DNA of 42,141 nt from an uncultured SAR86 cluster bacterium. Lineage in GTDB: Bacteria; Pseudomonadota; Gammaproteobacteria; Magnimaribacterales; D2472. Positions 1-8,798 of the stretch are shown one piece after another. The stretch lies in contig CACDVW010000010.1 in the NCBI GenBank assembly GCA_902556355.1, positions 1 through 42,141 on the forward strand, in the 5' to 3' direction. Position numbers and translations under genes: made by a program. The first letter of the stretch is position 1; the number at the start of each line of letters is the position of its first letter. The notes under the pieces were generated by a model. It was not told the origin of the DNA. It worked only from the letters and a program-made list of their open reading frames with translations, and ran no database searches.

Positions 1-1467
1 CCTAATCGTCAACCCGAAGCTCCGTTAATTTCGGCTATATTAGAATTCGATGCAGAAATTGATGAAGATGTTCTTAAAAAAGAAAGAGAAGCAACTTTAA
101 GAGACGGCTCATCTATTATGTATGACACAACTGCTTTTAATTTTACTATGATGTATGGATTAGAAGCAGTGACAGTACCCGAATATGTAAAAGGAAATCT
201 TTCGTTATGGGAGCCCTCCTCTGTAGAAATAGACGTTGATGAAAAGGCTATTATGTGGATTGTTGATGGTACAGACGATCTATCAGTGACCTTTGCAGCA
301 AGATTAATGGAGCAAGATGTTCAGGTAAGAATTGTTGATAAAGATATTAGTCTTTCTGGCAAGAACTTATCTAGAGGAAGCCCTGTTGTAATAGCTATGG
401 ATAATCCTAAAAACTCTAGGTTAGTACAATTAATTAAAAATACTGCTAAAAATTTAAATGTTTCAGTATCATCACTCTATACAGGTTTTGGTCCTGAAGA
501 ATTACCTGATTGGGGAGGAAGACATTTTAGATTACTAAATAAACCTCAAATTGCAATATTAAGTCATGAGGGTTTTAGTTCATATGATGTAGGTGTTAGC
601 TGGTGGTCACTTGATCATCATTTAGGCATTAGACACAGTCAACTTAATACATCAATGATTGGTTATGCAGACTTAAGAAGATATAACACATTAGTAATGC
701 CAAGCGGTTATAGATCTCTTAATCAAGGTGAAATGTCTGTTCTGAAAGAATGGGTAAAACAAGGTGGAACATTAATTGCTAATAACGGCAGTACAAGAAT
801 GCTAGTAGCTGACAATTCAATTACAAGCATCAAAGATGTAAGTGATTCATTTGAGAATAGCCATGATTACAACATAAAGTTACAACGAGAATTTTTATCA
901 AAAGATGTATCCATAGATTTAGACTATGTGAATAATAATAAAATTACCTCAGATATATCATATCCATGGGAAGAAACTGAAAATAGAATCGACTCTGATA
1001 CATTGAAAAAACGCGATAAATGGCAATCACTATTCATGCCATCAGGAGCTTTTGTTTCAGGAAGAATTGATGATAAACATTGGCTTACATTTGGAACAAT
1101 AGATACTTTACCCCTTCTCTATTCAAATTTTCCTGTATTGATGGCTGATTCAGGTTCAAAGGCTGTAATAAGAGTTGGTGAATTGACCAAAAATAATAAT
1201 CAAGATATATATAAGTCTATTAACTGGTCTGACATTCCTGCAGGTAATGATTTAAACGTTAGAATGAGCGGTTTGGTATGGCCTGAAGCCTCAGCAAGAA
1301 TTGCGAATTCAGCATATTTAACTCAAGAAAGATACGGTAAAGGTCAAATAATTTTATTCTCTGGAGAACCTAATTTTAGAGGGTCCAGTTTAGGAACAAA
1401 TAGAGTTTGGCTGAATGCAGTAGTCTATGGCTCTGGTATGGGCACTTCAGCAAGAATAAATCCTTAG
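1..1467 (+). CDS. C-terminal part of M14-family zinc carboxypeptidase-like protein with amidotransferase-like C-terminal domain (5' end outside window)
   Basis: Frame is open from base 1 (PNRQPEAPLISAILEFDAEIDEDVLKKEREATLRDGSSIMYDTTAFNFTMMYGLEA...), so the listed ATG at 118 is internal. 'YDTTAFNFTMMYGLEAV' resembles the M14 peptidase 'YDVTAW..P...G' segment; 'PQIAILSHEG..SYDVGVSWWSLDH' resembles the C-terminal region of these proteins. Confidence 0.65.
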   Translation, partial: PNRQPEAPLISAILEFDAEIDEDVLKKEREATLRDGSSIMYDTTAFNFTMMYGLEAVTVPEYVKGNLSLWEPSSVEIDVDEKAIMWIVDGTDDLSVTFAARLMEQDVQVRIVDKDISLSGKNLSRGSPVVIAMDNPKNSRLVQLIKNTAKNLNVSVSSLYTGFGPEELPDWGGRHFRLLNKPQIAILSHEGFSSYDVGVSWWSLDHHLGIRHSQLNTSMIGYADLRRYNTLVMPSGYRSLNQGEMSVLKEWVKQGGTLIANNGSTRMLVADNSITSIKDVSDSFENSHDYNIKLQREFLSKDVSIDLDYVNNNKITSDISYPWEETENRIDSDTLKKRDKWQSLFMPSGAFVSGRIDDKHWLTFGTIDTLPLLYSNFPVLMADSGSKAVIRVGELTKNNNQDIYKSINWSDIPAGNDLNVRMSGLVWPEASARIANSAYLTQERYGKGQIILFSGEPNFRGSSLGTNRVWLNAVVYGSGMGTSARINP

Positions 1468-1496
1468 TAAAAACTTAGATTAAAATTTACTAAACC

Positions 1497-2525
1497 CTAG
1501 CTTGTAGACTTGTTTCCAATAGCGACTGGTCTTATGGGTGAAGCAGAGCTTCCCTCTGTCATCAATGGTAAGATAATTACGCATGAAAGTTCAACGTTAT
1601 CTTTTGCTAAACCTTTAAGGTTAAAGTTTTCAAGTGTATGAATACCAGCCTGTGTTAAAAAATAATGATGTGCAGGATTAGCTATACCTTGAGGGTTTTG
1701 TAATCTTTCTGGACCATATTCATCTTCATTTGCAAATGTATCAACACCCCACGTATCAAGACCAACTCCAACTACTTTTTTCTTAGAGAGATACTTAACT
1801 AAGTTATATGAAACACCAGGTGCTTTTGTATAGTAAATACCTAATTCATCTGGATCTTGATAGTTATCACTCCAGCCAGTATTTATTAATACCACATCAC
1901 CTGGAAGGATTCCTCTTTTATTTAATGATGATTTTTTGATAGTTTTTTCAATATGCTCTACCGTCACATACTCGCCTGCTTTCATTGCTCTGCCATTAAA
2001 AATATGTTTTCTGACATCTAGAAATACAGCAGTTGTTATTATTGGAGGCACGGTCTCTATACCGAGTTTTTTTAGTGGTGAGTCTGGTGATGGTTTTACC
2101 TCTTTGCCTTTAAAGTTACCAAAATACTTTAATGAGCTAAGATCCGCTTCACCCTCTCCAGTCCAAACTTCATCTGTATAACCAAAATGACCTAATGCAT
2201 CCATTTGCGTACCTTGGTTACCATCGTTAACATTTTCGTTTAATACATCCATTGTAAAAACTTGTTTAGAACCTGCCCAAGCTATTTCTGGTAAAAATTT
2301 TGGTTTATATTCTCCAGCAAATGGTGATAGAGGCATTGTAGATGTTCTTTTATATGACAACTCATAGGCTTTTGCTTTTGGATCCGCTAAAAAATTAGAA
2401 CATCTTAAATATGTCTCAGGCCCTAATAATTTAGTCATACCTCTTTCATCTAAATGATTGTTATTATCAAATGCAGAGATTTCTATTATCACTAAAAATA
2501 AAGCAATTACTATTTTGTACATCAT
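1497..2525 (-). CDS. Cyclase family protein (kynurenine formamidase-like), putative signal peptide
   Basis: 'GTQMDALGHFGY' matches the metal-binding 'GTHxDxxxH' cyclase motif; 'GDVVLINTGWSDNY' and 'GVGLDTWGVD' are typical of the cyclase fold; hydrophobic N-terminus MMYKIVIALFLVIIEISA. Confidence 0.8.
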   Translation of the reverse strand: MMYKIVIALFLVIIEISAFDNNNHLDERGMTKLLGPETYLRCSNFLADPKAKAYELSYKRTSTMPLSPFAGEYKPKFLPEIAWAGSKQVFTMDVLNENVNDGNQGTQMDALGHFGYTDEVWTGEGEADLSSLKYFGNFKGKEVKPSPDSPLKKLGIETVPPIITTAVFLDVRKHIFNGRAMKAGEYVTVEHIEKTIKKSSLNKRGILPGDVVLINTGWSDNYQDPDELGIYYTKAPGVSYNLVKYLSKKKVVGVGLDTWGVDTFANEDEYGPERLQNPQGIANPAHHYFLTQAGIHTLENFNLKGLAKDNVELSCVIILPLMTEGSSASPIRPVAIGNKSTS

Positions 2526-2537
2526 CTATTTTTAATC

Positions 2538-3707
2538 CTAAATACTCAGATCCTCGAGGTTATAGTCTTTTAAATCTTTTCGAGCATTATTATCCCAAAT
2601 ATAAGTCTTACCTGAATCTTTAAAAGGCTTATATTTATATGGTGTTTCATCTTTATATTTAGCTTTTCTAGCTTCTATTGCATAACCTATAGATTTAGAT
2701 CTCCTTTCAATTATCTCATCATCAAAGACTTGGGCTTCACTGTGAACGCCTCCACCCTTCACACCTAAAACAGATGAGCGCTTATGAAAACCAAAATTAA
2801 CAGTAACTCTTTTTTCATAACCACAGTTAGGAAAAGATCCATGAAGTAATTGACGATTACATATAACTGCATCACCTGGGTTACAGACTATAGGAACTGC
2901 TCCCTCAAGTCTTTCACTACCTGATTCAGCAACAAGTTTTTTAATGTCTATTTTTCCAATTTTATGTGTTCCTGGCATGACCCAGACTCCATTTACAGCG
3001 GTACTTCCATATGCTTGAACCATAAAATTAAAGCCATGAATATCTTCATCAAAATTTTCACTATCCCAATGAGTAACACCATCTTGATGCCAAGATACAG
3101 CTGCACCAACACCAGGTTCCTTTATAAATAAAGCCTCATTAAAGGGAGCAAAATCCTCTCCATTAATAGCTTCAGCAACTTTTAAAAGCTCAGGATGCGC
3201 ATAAGTTCTTAGACATGCATCAGAAAATTGAAGAGAACCCAAGAGAATAACAGGTACAGCTGGAGGAGAATCAGATTTAGCCTCTGGCTCAAATAATTTA
3301 ATTTGATGTCTTCCATTAGCTAACTCAGTACCTCCAAGAGGATCACCAAGTGGTTTTGACCATACTAAAGTTAAAGCTTTAGATTCTGCATTGAAAGCAG
3401 GATTGCCATTTACATCTATATTAGATTCTGGCCCTATTGGAAAATTAGTTCTTAATTTCTCTAAATCTTCTTTAATATCTTCTAATTCATCAGGGTTTAT
3501 AACATTTTCAAAGATGTAAAAACCATTATCAGAGTAAGCTTTACGTATTTCAGGGCAAAGATTTCCATTTTCGTCAAATTTAATTGGACCTCTATTTCCT
3601 AATTCTAAAGCTTTTTTCTCTCCTTCTTTAAGATAGGACTCCATAGCGTCTGCATTATCTCCATAATATGCTGCGCATGCTTTTATTGAACGTGATGCAT
3701 CTATCAT
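2538..3707 (-). CDS. Phytanoyl-CoA dioxygenase (PhyH) family protein
   Basis: 'YSDNGFYIFENVINPDELEDIKEDLE' N-terminus, 'SWHQDGVTHWD' (HxD iron ligands) and 'GDAVICNRQLLHGSFPN' (distal His). Confidence 0.8.
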   Translation of the reverse strand: MIDASRSIKACAAYYGDNADAMESYLKEGEKKALELGNRGPIKFDENGNLCPEIRKAYSDNGFYIFENVINPDELEDIKEDLEKLRTNFPIGPESNIDVNGNPAFNAESKALTLVWSKPLGDPLGGTELANGRHQIKLFEPEAKSDSPPAVPVILLGSLQFSDACLRTYAHPELLKVAEAINGEDFAPFNEALFIKEPGVGAAVSWHQDGVTHWDSENFDEDIHGFNFMVQAYGSTAVNGVWVMPGTHKIGKIDIKKLVAESGSERLEGAVPIVCNPGDAVICNRQLLHGSFPNCGYEKRVTVNFGFHKRSSVLGVKGGGVHSEAQVFDDEIIERRSKSIGYAIEARKAKYKDETPYKYKPFKDSGKTYIWDNNARKDLKDYNLEDLSI

Positions 3708-3756
3708 TATTGCTCCCTATTTTTTTTATAAAATAATAACTAAAAACAGATTATTT

Positions 3757-5310
3757 TTAAACATTTAACTCAATTAAAGATGGTCCAGGTTCATTAATGG
3801 ATTTATTAAAAAAATCAGTAAATTCTTTAACTGTTTTTGGATTATATGCAGGCACTCCCATAGATTCAGATAATTTACACCAGTCTATAGGTGGGTTATC
3901 TAATGAAAACATAGAGGCTGCTCTATCACCTGTTTCTATTGCTTGGACCCTATCAAGCTCAATTTTTAAGATTTCATATGAGCGATTAGAAAATATAATA
4001 TTGGTAATATTTAAATTTTCTCTAGCTTGTGTCCAAAGTGCTTGAACTGTATACATTGCTCCACCATCTCCATGAAGTGTAATAACAGGCCTGTCTGGTT
4101 TTGCTAATGATGCTCCTACAGCCAATGGCAGCCCCTGACCTATAGATCCTCCACAAAGTGCTAACCAATCATGGGGTTTTGCTTGAAGAGCAAACGGTGA
4201 AACTAAAAGGCTTGACGTAGTTGCTTCATCAGAAACTATTGAATCCTCTGGCATCAAACCAGCAAGCAATGGACCTAGCGTAGTTGCATCAAGATCCCCA
4301 CTAGTTGGCACATCACCAATATGAGATTGAATAAATTTTTCATCAATTTTGGTAGAACCTGATAAATCTTTAAGCTCATTTAACGCACTTACTCCATCAT
4401 CATCATTTGAACAAAGCTCAAATAATTCAGCAGAATCAGGAGATAAAAAACTTTTTTTATCAGGATAGGCGAAAAATGAAACCGGAGGTCTAGAGCCAAT
4501 AAATACGATAGATTGAGTATCAGCTAAGAAAAGTTCTGCCATTTCAGCAAAATAAGGTACTTGTTCAATAATAGGCAATCCAGCGCCCCTTCTAATTTTA
4601 GGTATAAATGTGTCAGTCACTAACCTACAATTAGTTGCACTTGCTATATGAGAAGCCAATTTGAGACATTCTTCATCAAGAAATCTACCACCTATAAATA
4701 ACATAGATTTATCCTTCTTAAGTAAATCATATGCTTTGTTAATATCATTATAATCAACTGATTTAGGGTTATTAATTGATATATTTGGTTCAACATCTAT
4801 ATCAATTTCACTCCAAGCATAGTCAGCAGGAATAATCATTGTTGCTACCTTCCCACTGGGACTGTTAGCAGTTTGCCACGCAGTATTTGCTAGTTTGGAT
4901 ATATTTTTTGGATTATCTAATCTTCCTACCCAGTCAGAACTAGCATTAGATAATCCATCTAAATCTGAAGTTAGAGGAGCATTATGTTTTAAATGATAAG
5001 AAGCATGATCACCAACGATATTAATCATTGGAGAATTAGCTTTCCTTGCATTATGAATATTTGCAAAGGCATTACCTAGACCAGGACCAAGATGAAGTAA
5101 ATTTGCTGCAGCCTTGCCTGACATTCTTGCATATCCATCTGCAGCACCACTCACTACACCTTCAAATAATCCAAGAACCGGTCTTACTTTGGGGTTATGA
5201 TCAATTGCTGCAACTAAATGCATTTCTGAAGTTCCCGGATTAGCAAAGACAACCTCGAGACCGTTATTAATTAAAGTCTTAATTAATGCATCTGATGCAT
5301 TTAATTTCAT
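3757..5310 (-). CDS. ThDP-dependent enzyme of the acetolactate synthase large subunit / benzoylformate decarboxylase-like group
   Basis: 'FANPGTSEMHLVAAIDHNPKVRPVLGLFEGVVSGAADGYARMSGKAAANLLHLGPGLGNAFANIHNARKANSPMINIVGDHA' PYR domain and 'GGSIGQGLPLAVGASLAKPDRPVITLHGDGGAMYTVQALWTQARENLNITNIIFSNRSY' PP domain (GDG..N-type motif). Confidence 0.85.
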   Translation of the reverse strand: MKLNASDALIKTLINNGLEVVFANPGTSEMHLVAAIDHNPKVRPVLGLFEGVVSGAADGYARMSGKAAANLLHLGPGLGNAFANIHNARKANSPMINIVGDHASYHLKHNAPLTSDLDGLSNASSDWVGRLDNPKNISKLANTAWQTANSPSGKVATMIIPADYAWSEIDIDVEPNISINNPKSVDYNDINKAYDLLKKDKSMLFIGGRFLDEECLKLASHIASATNCRLVTDTFIPKIRRGAGLPIIEQVPYFAEMAELFLADTQSIVFIGSRPPVSFFAYPDKKSFLSPDSAELFELCSNDDDGVSALNELKDLSGSTKIDEKFIQSHIGDVPTSGDLDATTLGPLLAGLMPEDSIVSDEATTSSLLVSPFALQAKPHDWLALCGGSIGQGLPLAVGASLAKPDRPVITLHGDGGAMYTVQALWTQARENLNITNIIFSNRSYEILKIELDRVQAIETGDRAASMFSLDNPPIDWCKLSESMGVPAYNPKTVKEFTDFFNKSINEPGPSLIELNV

Positions 5311-5476
5311 AATTCGCCCCTATTTTAATTGTTGTGTAGAAGTTAAATATTTTATCAAAACGTAATATCTATTGGTGATTTATAAAATATATACAATATA
5401 TGATTAATTTATATAAGTATTTTTATTAATTAATATGTGTTTTATGTATTACTATGAAAGAAGTCAATTTTAATTT

Positions 5477-5484
5477 GGGAGGAG
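5477..5484 (+). promoter_or_regulatory. Strong Shine-Dalgarno (GGGAGGAG) upstream of the 5488 ORF
   Basis: 'tttgggaggagaaaATG'; extended anti-SD complementarity at suitable spacing. Confidence 0.75.
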
Positions 5485-5487
5485 AAA

Positions 5488-5868
5488 ATGACTGAATATC
5501 AAATATTTAATTTAATGTATGTAGGATTTATCAGTAATTCTATGTATTTTGTAGGTATGGTCTTATTAACCTGGCTTGGTTTCAGAATGGCCAATAATAT
5601 CTTTAACAGCACTGATGTAAACATGGCGGCAAAAGTATTTACTTCAATATACTGTATTCTAGTTGGCATAATGCTGTTTTATACCCAGCAAATCGGTGCA
5701 GCTATACTAGAAACTGCAGCTAATAATTTAGTTGCAATTGAGGCAGCTTCAGCAGAAAGAATGTCAACATACCCTAATTCACCACTATCGGTTGGCGGTC
5801 CCGTTCAGACTTTCTTTGTACTATTAGTTGTTGTATTTCAGTTAGCTATAGTTTGGAGTAAAAAATAA
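5488..5868 (+). CDS. Small membrane protein (about 3 TM helices), unknown function
   Basis: 126 aa with hydrophobic segments around MYFVGMVLLTWLGF, VFTSIYCILVGIMLFY and TFFVLLVVVFQLAIVW; strong SD; stop overlaps next start (TAATG). Confidence 0.75.
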   Translation: MTEYQIFNLMYVGFISNSMYFVGMVLLTWLGFRMANNIFNSTDVNMAAKVFTSIYCILVGIMLFYTQQIGAAILETAANNLVAIEAASAERMSTYPNSPLSVGGPVQTFFVLLVVVFQLAIVWSKK

Positions 5869-6590
5869 TGAATATAAGTAAATATATATTTGCTTTATCA
5901 ATAATTTTTGCCTTTACGGTTAATGCTAATAATGTAAAACCTGGTGAAGAAACAGGTGAATTTCATTACTTTAATGTAACTAATCCTGCTGGATTTGTTA
6001 ATGCTATAGACGAACATTATGCATCTGACTGTGCTAAAAAATGGCAATCAGAATCAGGGGCAGAAGTTGTACTTATGGGTGTTCTAGGTTCTGTTCATAC
6101 TCACTTTATATATGTTGGATATAAAAATAATGAGATGTTAGAAAAAGGAAGATCTATTGTTAACTCATGTCCTGAAACCGCAATGCTTATAAAAAAATTA
6201 GCAAAACATTCAGAATCAACTGACTATGTAAGTAGACTTGGTGAGCAATCTCTCGAAGTTGGTGATTGGACTAAAGATAAACATTTTATGAAATTTGATT
6301 TTAATGTAGAACTTGGTAAAGCTCCAATGTATGCAAAAGAATGGACAAAAATGATGAACTCATTAGAGCAAACAAATTCAGCTGGCTTGATTACTCATAG
6401 AGCTGGAAATGGTTGGATGTCTCATTTTGTTTATGTTGGTGGTAATTCAATTGATGATCTATACACTACTTTTGATGCAAATTCACAAACTGAAGCGTTT
6501 CAAACATTTGCAAAAAATGTAGCTTCTATTCGTGAGCTTAGAAATGTAAGCCTTATAACACCTGTTAAGGCTTATCCATCAACAAGATAA
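5868..6590 (+). CDS. Exported protein with two related domains, unknown function
   Basis: N-terminal signal-like MNISKYIFALSIIFAFTVNA; two halves align around 'THFIYVGYKNNEML' / 'SHFVYVGGNSIDDL'; overlaps upstream CDS by 1 nt. Confidence 0.7.
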   Translation: MNISKYIFALSIIFAFTVNANNVKPGEETGEFHYFNVTNPAGFVNAIDEHYASDCAKKWQSESGAEVVLMGVLGSVHTHFIYVGYKNNEMLEKGRSIVNSCPETAMLIKKLAKHSESTDYVSRLGEQSLEVGDWTKDKHFMKFDFNVELGKAPMYAKEWTKMMNSLEQTNSAGLITHRAGNGWMSHFVYVGGNSIDDLYTTFDANSQTEAFQTFAKNVASIRELRNVSLITPVKAYPSTR

Positions 6591-6618
6591 AAATTCAAGG
6601 TAAAACAAGGTAAAAAAT

Positions 6619-6642
6619 GAGGACCGTAAGGTCCTCTTTTTT
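6619..6642 (+). terminator. Rho-independent terminator after the 5488-6590 gene pair
   Basis: GAGGACC-GTAA-GGTCCTC followed by TTTTTT; 7-bp GC-rich stem, 4-nt loop; A-tract on the 5' side could let it work on both strands. Confidence 0.9.
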
Positions 6643-6781
6643 ATCATAAGAAATAATGTAAATTTTTTATTTATAAGTCTTAATATAAATAATATATAAG
6701 CACTTAATTAGCTAAAACTGTAAAGAATTTATTTAATTAAAAATAAATTTATATATAAGATTGTATTAAAAATAATTGTGA

Positions 6782-6787
6782 TAGAAT
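6782..6787 (+). promoter_or_regulatory. Putative extended -10 (TGTGATAGAAT) for cysteine synthase
   Basis: TGnGATAGAAT about 25 nt upstream of ATG 6812; no good -35 at optimal spacing. Confidence 0.35.
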
Positions 6788-6811
6788 TCTTTCCTTTTAA
6801 TACTTTAAACA

Positions 6812-7855
6812 ATGATATATTCAAGCATTTTAGAAACTGTAGGTAATACTCCTGCAGTAAAAATTAATAATTTAGCTCCTGAAGGTATTAATCTTTATGT
6901 TAAACCAGAGTTTTTTAATCCAGCATCATCCGTAAAAGATAGGCTGGCTTTTAGCATAATTAATGAAGCTGAAAAGCAAGGAATCTTAAAACCTGGTCAA
7001 ACTGTTGTCGAAGCGACTAGTGGCAATACAGGAATTGGTCTAGCTTTTGTGTGTGCAGCAAAGAATTACCCTTGCGTAATTACAATGCCCGAAAGCGCAT
7101 CCATAGAAAGAAGAAAAATGATGAGATTTTTAGGTGCAAAGGTTATTATAACCCCAGCTCCTGAAGCTGGTTCTGGTGCATACAAAAAAGCCAAAGAATT
7201 AGCAGATCAGAATGATTGGTTTTATGCTCGACAATTTGAAAACGAAGCAAATGCTAATATTCATGAGAGTACAACTGGTGAAGAAATAATATCTGATTTT
7301 AAAGAATTGGGTTTAGATTATTGGGTTTCAGGCTATGGTACTGGTGGAACTTTCTCAGGAGTTGCTAGGGTCTTAAAAAAATCTATGCCAAATACTAAAT
7401 TAATAATGGCAGAACCTGATGTAGCGCCTCTTGTTACCAAGGGAACGACTCAAGAAAGAACTGATGATGGTGCTCCAGCAGCCTCGCATCCTGACTGGAA
7501 TCCCCACCCTATTCAAGGATGGACTACAGATTTCATTCCTCTTGTATTACAAGAAGCGATCGATAATAACTTTATTGATGAAATAATACCTGTTGCTGGG
7601 GCTGATGGTGTTAAATGGTCACAAAGGCTTGCAGCTAATGAAGGAATATTAACAGGTATATCTGGTGGATCTACATTTGCTGTAGCTATGGAAGTAGCAA
7701 ATAAAGCTCCTAAAGGATCTACCATATTATGTATGCTAGCTGACACTGCAGAAAGATACTTATCTAGCGTTTTATTTGAAGATATATCATCTGATATGAA
7801 TGGTGAGGAAATTAAAATTTTAAATTCAACTCCTGCATACAAAACATCTGAATAA
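6812..7855 (+). CDS. Cysteine synthase family protein (PLP-dependent)
   Basis: 'ILETVGNTPAVKINN', 'NPASSVKDRLAFSII' (PLP Lys), 'VEATSGNTGIGLAFVCAAKNY', 'SGYGTGGTFSGVARVLK'. Confidence 0.88.
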   Translation: MIYSSILETVGNTPAVKINNLAPEGINLYVKPEFFNPASSVKDRLAFSIINEAEKQGILKPGQTVVEATSGNTGIGLAFVCAAKNYPCVITMPESASIERRKMMRFLGAKVIITPAPEAGSGAYKKAKELADQNDWFYARQFENEANANIHESTTGEEIISDFKELGLDYWVSGYGTGGTFSGVARVLKKSMPNTKLIMAEPDVAPLVTKGTTQERTDDGAPAASHPDWNPHPIQGWTTDFIPLVLQEAIDNNFIDEIIPVAGADGVKWSQRLAANEGILTGISGGSTFAVAMEVANKAPKGSTILCMLADTAERYLSSVLFEDISSDMNGEEIKILNSTPAYKTSE

Positions 7856-7861
7856 CATTAT

Positions 7862-8785
7862 TTAAGACACTGATATTAAATAAGCCATTGGTATTACACA
7901 AAGCCAAACAATTAGTGCTAAAGCTAATGGCTTAATACTAAGTTCTTTATATTCTATTTTTGATGACTGTAATCCAATACAAAAAATACCCAAGATTATA
8001 AAAATCTCACTTAGTATTTTTAAATATTCAATTAATGAATACGACAATTCATATATATTGGCTAAAGTTAAAGCAATAAAGAAATAAATAATAAAACTTG
8101 GAAAAATAAACCCTTTTTTATTTGTATTAAATTTATAGTTAAGCAAAAGAATTAATGGAATTAAACCCAAAGTTCTTAATATCTTCAAAGATGTTGCAAC
8201 TTCTACTGATGGGTTCGAAAATGCTAGTGCAGCACCAACAACTGATCCAGTATCATGAATAGCTAAGGCAGAAAACACACCAAATTCAAAATTAGACATT
8301 TTTAAAAAATCACCTAACAGAGGAAAGAGAATAATCGCTAGGGTATTAAAAGAAAAAAGAATTGCCAAAGATATAAATATAAATTTTGTGCTAGCTTTAA
8401 TTAATTGGCCAACCAGGGCTATTGCTGTTGCTCCGCAAATCGATAAACCAGATGCTAGTAAAATATTAAGCTTTATATCTAAACCAAACACCTTTCCTAA
8501 AATAAAAGATATTACAAAAGAAAATATTATAAAAAATAAAACCCAAATGGCATAAGAATCTATTATGGGTATTAAAGTAACTTTACTAATAGTGAAACCT
8601 AATAAAACAATGCCGATCTGTAATGGAATTGTGGTGACTTGTGTTGATATCTTTTGAGCATTATTTTTATATAACAACGAATAAACCAACCCTAAAGATA
8701 TAGATAAAATAGGACTTAGTACTACTATAGCTAAAAGAGAAAATATAATTAGTAATAAATTAGACGGTGTAAAAATCCATTTCAT
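7862..8785 (-). CDS. YeiH/UPF0324 family (putative sulfate exporter family) membrane protein
   Basis: Multi-TM protein with family-like 'GLSICGATAIALVGQLIKA' and 'ALAIHDTGSVVGAALAFS' motifs. Confidence 0.75.
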   Translation of the reverse strand: MKWIFTPSNLLLIIFSLLAIVVLSPILSISLGLVYSLLYKNNAQKISTQVTTIPLQIGIVLLGFTISKVTLIPIIDSYAIWVLFFIIFSFVISFILGKVFGLDIKLNILLASGLSICGATAIALVGQLIKASTKFIFISLAILFSFNTLAIILFPLLGDFLKMSNFEFGVFSALAIHDTGSVVGAALAFSNPSVEVATSLKILRTLGLIPLILLLNYKFNTNKKGFIFPSFIIYFFIALTLANIYELSYSLIEYLKILSEIFIILGIFCIGLQSSKIEYKELSIKPLALALIVWLCVIPMAYLISVS

Positions 8786-8798
8786 GAAAATAAAATTT

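Noticed and set aside
118-118. ATG 118 as gene start of the M14-like ORF
   Set aside because: The frame is open to base 1 with sensible protein sequence; the gene begins upstream of the window.
1936-2181. Antisense ORF (81 aa) within the cyclase gene
   Set aside because: Overlaps a well-supported CDS on the other strand; no recognisable motif.
3797-5243. Antisense ORFs 3797-4045 and 5046-5243 within the ThDP enzyme gene
   Set aside because: Composition consistent with shadow ORFs of a conserved CDS.
5311-5487. Possible ncRNA or second regulatory array in the AT-rich divergent region
   Set aside because: Only AT-rich simple sequence was visible; no stable GC stem, terminator or clear promoter pair.
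7513-7842. 109-aa antisense ORF in cysteine synthase
   Set aside because: Fully inside a conserved enzyme CDS; no domain or RBS support.
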